From: Agapanthus africanus
Lineage: Eukaryota; Streptophyta; Magnoliopsida; Asparagales; Amaryllidaceae
Assembly (NCBI GenBank): GCA_030015575.1
Contig: CM057338.1
Location: 130,597,546 to 130,661,545, forward strand
Reading direction: 5' to 3'
Length of the DNA: 64,000 bases
The stretch's first letter is position 1. Every line of letters starts with the position of its first letter. The notes below the pieces were generated by a model. That model had not been told where the DNA came from. It saw only the letters and a list, made by a program, of their open reading frames with translations, and ran no database searches. The position numbers and the translations under genes are program-made. This document shows positions 1 through 10,081 of the stretch, piece after piece.

Positions 1-1
1 A

Positions 2-424
2 TTCCAAGGAAATAACAATTTTCAAAGACCTCCTCCTCCTCAACAACAACAAGCACCTCCACAAACTCAATTTCAACAACAACCTTTCCAACAGCAACCT
101 TACCCTAATCAGGTGAACAATTTTGTGCCTAACACTTCGTACCCGCCAAACAATTTTGTTCAACCTAATAATGACAAGGTTAGCTTGCTCGAAAGAAGTC
201 TAGAGGCGTTCCTAAAGCAATCTACACAATCTACAGCTAGATTGGAGACTTCTATTCAATCTTTGGTGCAAAACAGTGCCTCATACGATCAAAGCATAAA
301 ATCTATTGAAGCACAAATTGCACAACTCAATGCAGTTTTGAGCGAGCGCGAAAAAGGAATGCTCCCATCTCAACCACTGCCCAATCTCGATCATGCACAT
401 GCTGCATATCAACAGATGATGTGA
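2..424 (+). pseudogene. gag: Gag C-terminal fragment of the Athila-like element
   Basis: The frame is open from base 2 and ends with TGA at 422-424. It begins with a Gln/Pro/Asn-rich stretch (PPPPQQQQAPPQ), followed by a segment likely to form a helix or coiled coil (KVSLLERSLEAFLKQS...SIEAQIAQLNAVLSE). This resembles the spacer between the nucleocapsid part of Gag and the protease in Athila elements. The motif TLRSGK that normally follows directly is found one frame over from 421. Gag and pol are therefore separated here by a stop and a frame change of -1 (or +2), which could be a mutation or a recoding site. The upstream part lies outside the window. Confidence 0.7.
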
Positions 425-2838
425 CCACGTTGAGATCAGGAAAAGTGTTGCAAAACAATGTGGGTATTAACAATGACACCCCTGCCGGTGGCCCTTCTTC
501 ATCTTCTTCACCTTCTTCTTCTACTTCTTCTTCGTTAGAGCCTATTCTTCATCCTTCACACGGCTCTACTTCTTCTAGCTCGAACGGACTCACTTCTCAC
601 AACACGAGCACATCTACACGGGGTTCCATTCCAACTCAACAATCTGATCCACAAAAATTGGGTTCAACAACCTTTCAAAATGTTCCTTTTCCAAATCAGT
701 TGAGATCAAATAAACCAACTCCACAGATGGAGAAGATTGTTGAGTTGTTCAAACAGCTTAGCATAAATATCTCTCTTTTGGATGCAATCCAACAAGTTCC
801 TTCATATGCAAAAATCTTAAAGGACTTATGCACCAAAAAGAGGAAGTCACAAGTACCAAAGAAAGTTTTTGTGGCTAGTGCTATTAGCGATGCTCTTGTC
901 AATTCTTTACCCCAAAAGAAAAAGGACCCCGGTTGTCCTACTATTTTGATAACAATTGGAGACAAGAACATCAATAGAGCACTATTAGATCTTGGTGCTA
1001 GTGTCAATTTGCTACCTTATTCTGTGTACGAGCAATTAGGCGTTGGAGAGCTTAAGCCCACTCACTGTACTCTCCAAATGGCTGACCGATCAATCACCCA
1101 TTCTAGGGGAGAGTTGGAGGATGTGTTAATTAGAGTAGGGGATTTCATTTTCCCCGTTGACTTTATTGTTATGGATACACAACCTGTCGCTAATCCCCGG
1201 AATCAAATTCCGGTGATACTTGGTCGACCATTCCTTGTGACCTCCAACGTAGTGATCAATTGTCGTAATGGTTCAATGAATCTATCTTTTGGCAATATGA
1301 CAATTGAGCTCAATATTTTCAAGTTGGGGAGTCAGCCTGCCGAGCCTAATGCTAGCGTACTTGATGTTTGCTCGATCAATGAGATCGCAGAGGAGGACTG
1401 TGAGTTCGAAAAAATTTTGTTCGATCACAGCAATGTTAACGCCACTAGTGCGTTCCTCCTAGAATCTGACACAGCTTTCACGGCGGATAACGATTATGAG
1501 TGTTTCACCTTTGTTGATGATTTTGAAGACTCACCACCCGAGCTTGAGTCTTTTGCTTTTTCGGATGAGTTAGTTGAACCATCCGACTCGGTTGCGTACA
1601 CTCGATTTGAACCTTTGATGGAATCCTTCGAGTTTGAAACGATTACTCCATTGTTACCATCTATTGTTTCACCTCCTAAACTCGAACTAAAGCTTTTGCC
1701 ATCGCACCTAAAATATACTTATCTAGGTGATAATGAGACCTTACCCGTTATCATATCGGCCTCTCTAGCTCTGGAGCAAGAGAAGGCCCTTATAATGGTC
1801 TTAGAGAATAATCGGCAAGCTTTTGGCTGGTCTATAGCGGACATCAAGGGGATTAGTCCCCTCATTTTTGAACATCATATACACTTGATGGATGATGCCA
1901 AACCGGCAAGGGATCCACAAAGACGCCTCAACCCCATTATGAAAGAGGCCGTTAAGAAGGAGATTGTTAAATGTCTTGATAGTGGTATTATTTACCCTAT
2001 CTCGGATAGCCAATGGGTTAGCCCCATTCATGTCGTGCCAAAGAAATCTGGCATCACGGTCATTACCAATGAGGCAAATGAGTTAATTCCTACTCGCACC
2101 CAAACGGGGTGGCGAGTTTGTATCAACTATAGAAAACTCAATGCCGCGACAAGAAAGGACCACTTTCCTTTACCATTCATTGACCAAATGCTAGAACGAT
2201 TGGCGGGGCACGAGTTCTACTGCTTTTTAGATGGCTATTCCAGTTATAACCAAGTCCCCATAGCCAAAGAGGATCAAGACAAGACCACATTTACTTGTCC
2301 CTTTGGCACTTTTGCTTATCGTCGCATGCCCTTTGGGTTATGCAATGCTCCCGCTACATTTCAGCGGTGTATGATGGGGATCTTTTCAGACATGATTGAA
2401 AAGTTCTTGGAGATCTTTATGGATGATTTCTCCATCTTTGGTGACTCCTTCGACGAGTGTTTACGACATCTTGACGCGGTTCTTACCCGCTGTAGGGATA
2501 AGAACCTAACTTTGAATTGGGAGAAATGCCATTTTATGGTACGAGAGGGCATTGTCTTAGGACATGTCATCTCGCAAAACGGCATAGAGGTTGATAGAGC
2601 CAAACTTGAAGTCATCTCTAATCTTCCTCCTCCTAAATGCGTTAAAGACATCCGAGCTTTCCTTGGCCACGCCGGATTTTATAGACGGTTCATCAAGGAC
2701 TTTAGCAAGATTGCTAGAACCTTGACTCTCTTATTGGCCAAGGACACAACATTTGATTTCGACTCAACTTGCATGGAAGCATTCGAGTCTTTGAAACACT
2801 CTCTCATTTCTGCGCCCATTCTTTCATCTCCAGACTGA
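421..2838 (+). pseudogene. pol: Pol N-terminal part: aspartic protease and reverse transcriptase
   Basis: About 805 codons are open. The likely beginning is the TLRSGK motif, read from a GTG codon, so this is a continuation of gag-pol and not an independent start. A Ser-rich linker spans residues 25-70. The retropepsin-like protease has its catalytic Asp at residue 190 (DLGAS, codon 988-990). The RT core has FLDG with Asp 604 (motif A) and FMDD with Asp 668 and 669 (codons 2422-2427), so all three RT catalytic aspartates remain. The frame ends at TGA 2836-2838, where related elements have Trp just before RNase H; a TGG to TGA change explains it. This is the best preserved coding segment of the element, but it is not functional as a polyprotein. 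Confidence 0.85.
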
Positions 2839-3207
2839 ACGCAACCTTTCGAAATTATGTGCGGCGCATCAGATTTTGCCATTGGTGCTGTTCTTGGACA
2901 GCATATTAATAAGATGCCGCACGTGATTTATTACGCTAGTCGTACATTAAATGAGGCCCAACTAAACTACACAACAACAGAAAAAGAGTTTTTAGCAGTT
3001 GTGTTTGCACTTGAAAATTTCGGCCTTATTTAATCGTTTCTCCAGTCATTGTATATACAGATCATTTAGCTCTTCGCCACCTTTTTGCGAAGAAGGATGC
3101 TAAGTCGAGACTAATACGTTGGATCCTCCTGCTACAAGAGTTTGACCTTGTCATAAGGGACAAAAAAGGATGTGAAAACGTAGTGGCCGATCACCTTTCA
3201 CGACTTC
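2836..3207 (+). pseudogene. RNase H fragment, broken by stop, frameshift and insertion
   Basis: After the TGA at 2836 the same frame continues with CGASDFAIGAVLGQ and YASRTLNEAQLNYTTTEKEF, the usual RNase H core of Ty3/gypsy elements. The first catalytic Asp of the CDAS motif reads Gly here (GGC), so the enzyme would be dead even without the stop. Near 3016 an A run is one base short: reading shifts by one frame and continues as a typical RNase H C-terminus down to ADHLSRL at about 3207. There the coding sequence is interrupted by the solo LTR and resumes at 4903. Confidence 0.8.
3203..3207 (+). repeat. Target site duplication ACTTC (left copy)
   Basis: The 5-bp sequence ACTTC lies directly before the solo LTR and is repeated at 4898-4902 directly after it. 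Removing one copy plus the LTR rejoins the coding frame of the host element. Confidence 0.9.
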
Positions 3208-4897
3208 TGATTGAAAGAATTGAAGTTAACCACAATCAAGACGGTGTCGCTATGCAGCTAGCCGGTTGAGCACGGGTCGATCCACAGTGAGATGGTTGTA
3301 TGTCCTTTCTTGTTTTAGACGAGTCAATAAAGAATTTGTGTATGAGTTGTTCGATTCTATCCTAAGTGTATTATTTGCAAGTATAAAGTTGTTAAGAAAA
3401 AGATACGAGATTATAAGTTAAAGAAATCCGTATTCAAAACCTTTGAGCCGAATCTTGACCAATTGAAACTAGAGCAATCGGCAACAACGTGGATTAGGGG
3501 ATTTAAGCGCGGTATTCGTGGAATACGGCTTATTTACCCTTATCCTTCCGTTCTTGTCTCTTGCTTTCGCCTCCGGCCAAACCGAACGCAACCGGTCGCG
3601 GTTAGGAATCACCGTTACCTTGTCAGGGTACGGTGCCTAACGGAGCGCTTGCGTATGGTTTGGGCGGAGTTCAATGGAAAATACGGGAAAAGGAAATGGG
3701 CAAAGAAACGTTAACTTATAATACCGTATTTCTTCTTAACAATAATAATTACATTCATTCACAAGAAAGAACCAAAAAGAGAGAACAAAAAGAAAGGAAC
3801 AAAGAAAAGAAAAGATTACAAGTAATTAAGTGCATGAATAAAATTGCAAAAAAGTAAAGCAAGATAATAATAAGCAAGTAATAAAAAGCGATAAAAAGAA
3901 CAAGAAAGTAGAACACAAGACAAGCATGGGATCAATAGCCAACCCTTAAACTTGCAAGCTCAATCAAGAGGTTACAAGATCAAGAGAAAGGTAGAGAACG
4001 CATGTTAATTGAAGCGCTAATTCCATAAGAAAATACGACCCTTGAGATCAATTACTAACCCTTAACCATTCAAGCTCAATGAAGAGGTTGAATGATCAAG
4101 AGAAAGCAAGAATCTCAAGGGGAAGAAGAAACAAAAGAGAATGATACAAAACCCTCATCTTCATTAATATCCACTCAATGCTCTCACTACATTTCCATGG
4201 AGGAAGAATGAAGAAGAAGAAGAAGAACTATACAAAAAACTACAAAAGAGTGGACACAAAATTGGACACCTCAAATGGTTAAGATCTGGAGTATTTATAG
4301 GCAGGCAACAGAGAACCTAGGGCAACATTCTGACCCCATATGAAATCCCAAAACTACCCCCAAAAGACGACAGCATGAGGAGTCATAATGACCGCGGATC
4401 CGCGGCCAATACCCCCTATTGGCCGCGGATCCGCGGCCCTATAGTGGACTTGGGTCATGGGCTTTTGGGAGATTTCCTGGTTTGCTGTTGTCTGCTGTGT
4501 GGTATATGATATTTCTCAGAAACTCTTCACAATTATTCCAGAATTTTAGTAGAACAAAAGGTGATGTGATGTGGATCTTTTGCCATGATTTCCTCGAGCT
4601 CCGCGTAGATTTCTTGGATCTTGTGTTGACCTAGAGCTTTGTGCATGACATGACAATCGATTTGCCATCTTGTCCCTTAAACTGGTATGTGGCAACACAC
4701 GGATAGAGAGCGGAGACCCGTGTTTTATCTGTTGTTGGCAGTAATCCGGAATTTGTCGTACTTTTCATGGATTTCACTGTTCAGAGCCGAGAACCTGTAT
4801 TCTGCAAATATATAGCAAACACTGATCAAAAGTACCTACCTATAAACACACGAGCGTAAGAATGGGTGGTATAAAATGCAATATTCTGGTATGAACA
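3208..4897 (-). mobile_element. Solo LTR of the non-autonomous Athila-like family, nested in pol
   Basis: Read on the minus strand it starts TGTTCA (4897 downwards) and ends near TGATT (3208). It aligns by eye along its length with the LTRs at 43540-45255 and 49466-51182. Shared landmarks include the paired GGCCGCGG palindromes (4392-4438), the TATA box (4292-4299 on the minus strand) and the conserved end region containing GACGGTGTCGC. It lies between TSD copies ACTTC. No internal retrotransposon sequence is present, so recombination between two LTRs probably removed it. At 1690 bp it is slightly shorter than the complete LTRs; the missing bases are near its 3' end. Confidence 0.9.
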
Positions 4898-4902
4898 ACT
4901 TC
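4898..4902 (+). repeat. Target site duplication ACTTC (right copy)
   Basis: Matches 3203-3207 and bounds the solo LTR at 4897. Confidence 0.9.
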
Positions 4903-6254
4903 CTTCTTCGCCCACACTTGAACTTCCTATCACTGATGCTTTTCCCGATGAGCAACTCTTGACCGTTCTTGCGAACCATGGTTCGCTGATATAGTAAACT
5001 ACTTGGCCACCGGCTTGATACCTAACGATTGGTCGAAACAGGATAAACTTCGATTCTTGTCCCAAGTAAAGCATTTTTACTGGGATGAATCTTATCTTCC
5101 GACCAAATCATTCGTCGGTGTGTACCGGAAAATGAGGTTAAGAGTGTGCTGTCTTTATGCCACGATCAAGCATGTGGCGGGCATTTTGGCCCAAAGAAGA
5201 CAGCCGAAAAAGTCTTGCAGTGTGGTTTCTATTGGCCACGACTCTTCAAGGATGCTTATGAATACTGCAAGACTTGCTCCCGGTGCCAACACTTGGGCCG
5301 GATATCGTGGAGAAACGAAATGCCGCTCCAACCAATTTTGGTTGTCGATATTTTTGATGTTTGGGGTATAGACTTCATGGGACCATTTCCCAATTCTTTT
5401 GAGAATGTTTATATTGTGTTGGCTGTAGACTAGTTTCAAAGTGGGTCGAGGCTGTGCCTAGCCGAACGAATGTCAATAAGGTTGTCGTTCAATTTCTTAA
5501 AGAACACATCTTTTCTTGATTTGGGCACCCTCGAGCGATCATAAGTGATAATGGTTCTCACTTTTGCAATAGGACTTTTGAGTCCTTAATGCGCAAATAT
5601 TCTATAACCCACAAGCCGTCAACGCCATGCCATCCCCAAACATGTGGGCAGGCCGAGGTTTCAAATCGGCAAATAAAGCAAATCTTGGAGAAAACGGTTT
5701 CAAAGAACCGTAAGGATTGGTCCCTTAAACGGATCGATGCATTATGGGCTTTCCGTACTGCATACAAGACCGATCTTGGTATGTCTCCATACCGGCTTGT
5801 TTACGGGAAGGCTTGCCACCTCCCAGTAGAGATTGAGCACAAGGCATTTTGGGCTATCAAAGAGCTGAATTTATCTTTAGGAGATGCGGGCAGCAACCGA
5901 AAGCTGCAGTTGAATGAACTAGAAGAGCTGCGGGATGAGGCATATGATAATGTCGTAATTGTGAAAAACCGAACTAAGGTGTTCCACGATAAAAACCTTT
6001 TGCGAAAAACTTTTGAATCTGGTCAACAGGTTTTACTCTATGATACTCGGTTACATTATCACCCCGACAAGCTCCGTTCTAGATGGAGAGGACCTTTTGT
6101 AGTCCGCACCGTTTATCCGCACGGTGCGGTTGATCTTGAAAATCCAGAGGACGGTACTTTATTCAAAGTGAATGGGTATCGATTGAAACCGTTCTTCACA
6201 GCGGACCCATCGGAGGAGCTCATGTTGTTGCAGGAGCTGATTTACACTGATTGA
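4903..6254 (+). pseudogene. Integrase of the Athila-like element, with four breaks
   Basis: The frame resumes after the solo LTR with a linker, then the HHCC zinc finger: His at 5161 and 5182, Cys at 5266 and 5275. The catalytic core keeps all three acidic residues: Asp codon 5371 (GIDF), Asp codon 5547 (SDNG) and Glu codon 5655 (GQAE), giving the D-35-E spacing. The C-terminal part extends to [23 protein letters not shown] and a GPFV motif, with no chromodomain. Lesions: frame change near 4977, small deletion near 5100, one-base loss near 5430, and TGA at 5517-5519 where Arg (CGA) is expected. The last uninterrupted stretch is 5520-6254, ending in TGA. Confidence 0.85.
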
Positions 6255-7738
6255 TTTTCCTCCACTTCCACCCCCGAATTTCCAATCAATTTTCCAAAAC
6301 TTTATTTCAAATAAGTTTGGGGGTGTGTATCATTTTGTAAATATATTAATAAGCAGGACATTGCCGACATTATCGACCCTCTTGGTGCAGCATGACAGTG
6401 AGGACACTGTCCAGTTCAAGTTTGGGGGTATACTCGGTACGTCTTCTTCCTTCGCATTCATATGTATATTTTTGCATTTGCATATTTATTTGAAAACCCA
6501 TAAAAATTGAAAAATTTCAAAAATTATAAAAATTTATTGTATTCAATTTTGGCTTAGTTGAACTGAGTTTGACAAATAGGTTAACTGGCTACGAACAACT
6601 AGATCTTTGACGTAGTAAATTAAAAACCCTAAAAATAACCTCCTTTAAATATTAACGGTAGAAAGTATATGTCTTTATAGTTTATTTAGAACTAGGCAAA
6701 TTTTGAGTTCACTTTTTGGGCTAAGTTGAAATAAAGGAAAAATATTGATATTCTTATTAGAGTATAAGTTTGAAAAATAATTCCTAGCTTAAGTCTATAT
6801 TCTGAAAATGTATACCCTACAAATTGCACAATCACGCACCTTGAAACTTGGAATAGTAGAAGAGACCTTGAAATGCTCTTGTCTAAAGTCCTTAGTACGA
6901 AGAAAATAAAAAAAATATGTGTGAATAAAGAAAAAAAATGAACACTGGTCTTTGTGATTACTTAAGGCTGCAAAAATAGAAAAAATATTTAGCAAGGGTG
7001 CTTCATCACCTAGTGCCTTAGACCAACTGGTTTGGGAGTCACTGCTAAAACCCTTGGGTGTTGCAAGACTAGGAATTACGCTTTAGAGTGCAAACATATC
7101 TTGTAATCGGTTGTTGGTACCTCAAGAAGTATTAACAGTCGCATGAAGGATGTGTAAGCAAAGATTCATTTAAATATTCACCAATTAATAAGTGCTTTGG
7201 ACAACGGACAAGGGTATGATTGCTTGATTTGAATTTCCAAGTGTAGGGGTGATTTATACACACACGTGGGGATATATGATTAGAGTTGAGATAAGAGAAA
7301 GGAATGAAGAATAGAACTTGTATCTTTAGTAGAGTTGATAGAAAAATTCCTAAGTGGAGATGGAACCTTAGAAGGAAAACTTAAGAAATGCCGAAAGCTA
7401 AGTAATTCTATAGAACATATATAATCTTAAATTAAATGATGAGGAAGCGTGAAGGATATAGGTGCATAATTTACGAGTCAACGATAAAAGAATTCATTGT
7501 TAGAAAACCTAATTGGAGAACAAAAGTCAATGGGCCGAGTTGATAGGATTTTGTGGGTAGTATCCGCTGAAAACCCTCAGGAGACAACACTCCTCCTACT
7601 AGGGACACCTAGAGGTTTAACGGCTTGTTGCACGTGCTCAGTGCAATCGTGTTTCCCTGTGAAAGTGCGGTTAGGTTTTATCGAGAATAAAATAATAAGT
7701 TTGCTCGAGGACGAGCAAAAGATAAGTTTGGGGGTATT
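6255..7738 (+). other. 3' noncoding region of the Athila-like element with repeated PPT-like motifs
   Basis: There is no credible ORF in about 1.5 kb, and no envelope-like gene. The motif AAGTTTGGGGGT occurs at 6313-6325, 6418-6430 and 7724-7736; only the last borders the LTR. A perfect hairpin, GACAGTG-AGGA-CACTGTC, lies at 6394-6411. The block 7540-7680 is strongly similar to 49262-49410 in the NA element. The whole region aligns with 48120-49465 of that element, which ties the two families together. Confidence 0.75.
7724..7738 (+). promoter_or_regulatory. Polypurine tract preceding the 3' LTR
   Basis: The G-rich AAGTTTGGGGGTATT directly precedes TGTTCAG, the LTR start. The non-autonomous element has the same sequence at 49451-49465 before its 3' LTR. 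Confidence 0.8.
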
Positions 7739-9133
7739 TGTTCAGATCATAATATTGCATTTTACATTCCTCATTCTTATTCGTTTTATAAATAAACCGG
7801 TGCTTTTGACGCATGTCTGGTGCATATTACAGGATACAGGTTCTTGGAGTGAAAACAGTGAAAAAGACAAAAGATGATACAAATGAGGGACTTTTGACCA
7901 ACAAGTAGAAGGACCATAATCAAGCCTAGACGAAAAACAATTCACAAGTGTACAAGGCAACGCATCGTCCGAAATGTCAAAGGAAACAGTTAAAAGACCA
8001 CTACAAGTTTCACTGAGAGATCTGGAGAAGATCTAGAATCCAAATAGAGAAAAGTACTGAAGAAATAAAGAGAACAAGACATCAGAAAGCAGCACAAAAA
8101 GTTTCACTCAGTGATCTCATTAAAGGGCCGTGGAACCGCGGCCCTACCCCCACATTTGCCGCGGTTCCGCGGCCATCTGACGCACGTGTCGGTGCAAATT
8201 TCTTCTGACGGTGCGTAGGTTAGGATTTTTCGGGGGTATTTTTATAATCGCACATGTGCGAATCCCGTAACCCTAAATTTCCCTGTTTACCTATAAAATT
8301 GTAATCAAAATACTGTAATAGGGATGCCTCTTTTCAATAAATAAAATTCACATTCTTGGAAGATTAAGAGCATCATTTCTTGTAAGTTCCTTTTAATTTT
8401 CTGCCTTAGTTTAAAATTAATTTCTTACCCTAGCTTTCTAATTTAATTCTTGCCTTAGATAAATTCTTCCATTGCCCTAGTTTAATCTAGTGTAGTCTTT
8501 CTTAAACTGCAGTAGGTAAGTTATTTTAAAATGTTATTTTTAAAAGATCCACTAATGAGCGAGTAATTTCCTCGCTTGTTAGGGTTAGGAATAAGGGAGG
8601 GATTGAGAGATGAATATCTCTCATCTCTTTCAAGCCCAATAATTTGTAATAACTAGAACTTCATGCACGCATGCATAATCCGCTCCCTATGGCATCCTAC
8701 CCACGAGGTAACGGTGCGACCGTAGTATAAAGGACCGGACATGCATGACTTCCATGAAGGTTAGAGCAATTAATAGGAAAGAACGGACAAGGATCTAGAG
8801 GAAGAAAGTTCGTTTCTTCCCAATCATCCCAATCCCCTTTACTAATAATTGCTATAACTTCTAAAAAGATTCAATTAAGGGCATTGAAAGAGGTGTGAAT
8901 ATTAATCTTATCAAACTCACCTTAGACCTAACCCTAGCAAGTTTCTTTATCATCATATAACTTAGTTTTTAGATTCAATTAAAAAACCAAACCACCATTG
9001 GAATCAACTCGTAAGAACACTTATGAAAATTACACATCCCTGTGGACCGACCCGTATTCACCAGCTAGCTTCATGCGACACCGTTCTTGATTGCGGTAAA
9101 ATATTTTTGATCGTAAAAAACCTACATTAATCA
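7739..9133 (+). repeat. 3' LTR of the Athila-like element
   Basis: Starts TGTTCAGATCATAATATTGC after the PPT. A TATA box (TATAAAA) is at 8292-8298, with a paired palindrome upstream at 8126-8174. The end region contains ACCGACCCGTATTCACC and GCGACACCGTTCTTGATTGCGG, which match the last 100 bp of the NA element's LTR. The exact end is uncertain: CA dinucleotides at 9126, 9133 and 9140 are all candidates. Similarity to the NA LTR is strongest at the two ends and around the palindromes, so this is a related but distinct LTR family. Confidence 0.7.
8126..8174 (+). promoter_or_regulatory. Paired GC-rich palindromes upstream of the TATA box
   Basis: GGCCGTGGAACCGCGGCC (8126-8143) is followed 31 bp later by the near palindrome GCCGCGGTTCCGCGGCC (8158-8174). 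The same arrangement with the same 31-bp spacing occurs in both NA LTRs, and a similar one in the solo LTR. It lies about 120-165 bp upstream of the TATA box, in the U3 promoter region. Confidence 0.6.
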
Positions 9134-10076
9134 ATTTACAGAAGGCAATCTTCTTTCTTTTAATAAGATTGGGAAATCTTTTCCCACACAGAATTTATTC
9201 TGTATTTTAGTGATTTTTAATCACCATTAGATTATTGATCCGACGGTGCTCTGATTTACAAAGCACAATCTTTTTGTTTGGAAAGATTTTGAGGAATTTT
9301 TCCTTAACAGAATTTTATTTTGATCAATTGATAATTTTTAATCATGTTCGTTGGATCTTTGATCCAACGGTTGGGAACATTTAGTTTTAGCGCTAGCACT
9401 CCCATACTTTGCACGTGGTGCGCTGCCTAGAGTGCAGCGCACTTAGCGCTAGCGCTTACGTGCTTTGCACGTAGTGCGCTGCTTAGAGTGCAATACTCTT
9501 AGCGCTAGCGCTCATGTGCTTTGCACGTGAGCACTACCTCAGAGTGTTTGACTCTCTCTGCACTGGCGCTGCTATGAAGCGCTGGTTCATTTTTAAAATT
9601 TGAATCTTTGAACAGAGCTTTGTTCTGATTGGGGGAAACACACGAAACGATAAATTCAAGTTTCTGTAGAAATTTTTGGAGGCTCTAAATTTTTTTAAAC
9701 AATTGCAGAGTGCTCCTTTGGTTGTTAGATGAACACAAAACAAAAACGAGGCAATACCATCACCTTGTGGCCGGCCAAAACACCATAAGGACCGGCCCCA
9801 CCAGTTTTTTGTGAGGAATTGCCTTGAGTTTTGTTCTGGGTTCTTGTCTCTTGGATTTATGGTTTCAGGTGTTGTTTGTTTTTGCCCAGGTTGGATATTA
9901 TATTATCTTGAGTTTTGGGGAAATTCGGAGTATTTCGAAGTCGTTATTTATAACACTGTTTAATAGTTTTCAGTACATACGTTACTATATGCGACCGTGA
10001 ATGTCATTTGAGTGGTATAACCCGTTTAATTGCTATATATTCTTTTAGACGTGTTTGCGAACACTACATTCACGTT
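9134..10076 (-). mobile_element. Fragment related to the G-box region at 34-36 kb; right part possibly leader of copia C
   Basis: The segment 9200-9300 (GTGATTTTTAATCACC ... GCACAATCTTTTTGTTTGG) matches the reverse complement of about 34470-34590. This part is therefore the same repeat family in opposite orientation. It includes a 56-bp tandem repeat (9388-9555) containing GCACGT boxes. From roughly 9.8 kb to 10076 the sequence may belong to the leader of copia element C, which resumes after element a at 20477. No ORF is credible and the left boundary is unclear. Confidence 0.45.
9388..9555. repeat. 56-bp tandem repeat, three units
   Basis: Units start at 9388, 9444 and 9500, exactly 56 bp apart. 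Each begins TAGCGCTAGC and contains TTTGCACGT followed by a GTGCGCTGC-type segment and AGAGTG. The units are rich in short palindromes (AGCGCT, GCACGTGC-like). Divergence between units is moderate. Confidence 0.75.
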
Positions 10077-10081
10077 GATTT
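10077..10081 (+). repeat. Target site duplication GATTT (left copy)
   Basis: GATTT precedes the LTR at 10082 and is repeated at 20472-20476 after the other LTR. Confidence 0.9.

Larger units (their letters stand above)
1..9133 (+). mobile_element. Athila-like Ty3/gypsy retrotransposon, 5' end outside window, inactivated
   Basis: Domain order is gag tail, PR, RT, RNase H, IN, a long noncoding 3' region, a PPT and a 3' LTR. The order PR-RT-RH-IN marks it as Ty3/gypsy. The protease core DLGASVNLLPYSVYEQLG and the FMDD RT box resemble the Athila group. The 5' LTR and most of gag lie left of the window. The element is dead: it has in-frame stops at 2836 and 5517, frame changes near 420, 3016, 4977, 5100 and 5430, and a solo LTR inserted at 3208-4897. 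The right boundary near 9133 is estimated, because the left TSD copy is not in view. Confidence 0.85.

Noticed and set aside
9534-9743. 69-codon minus-strand frame
   Set aside because: No domain, no conservation with the related 34-kb region, and it overlaps the end of a tandem repeat.
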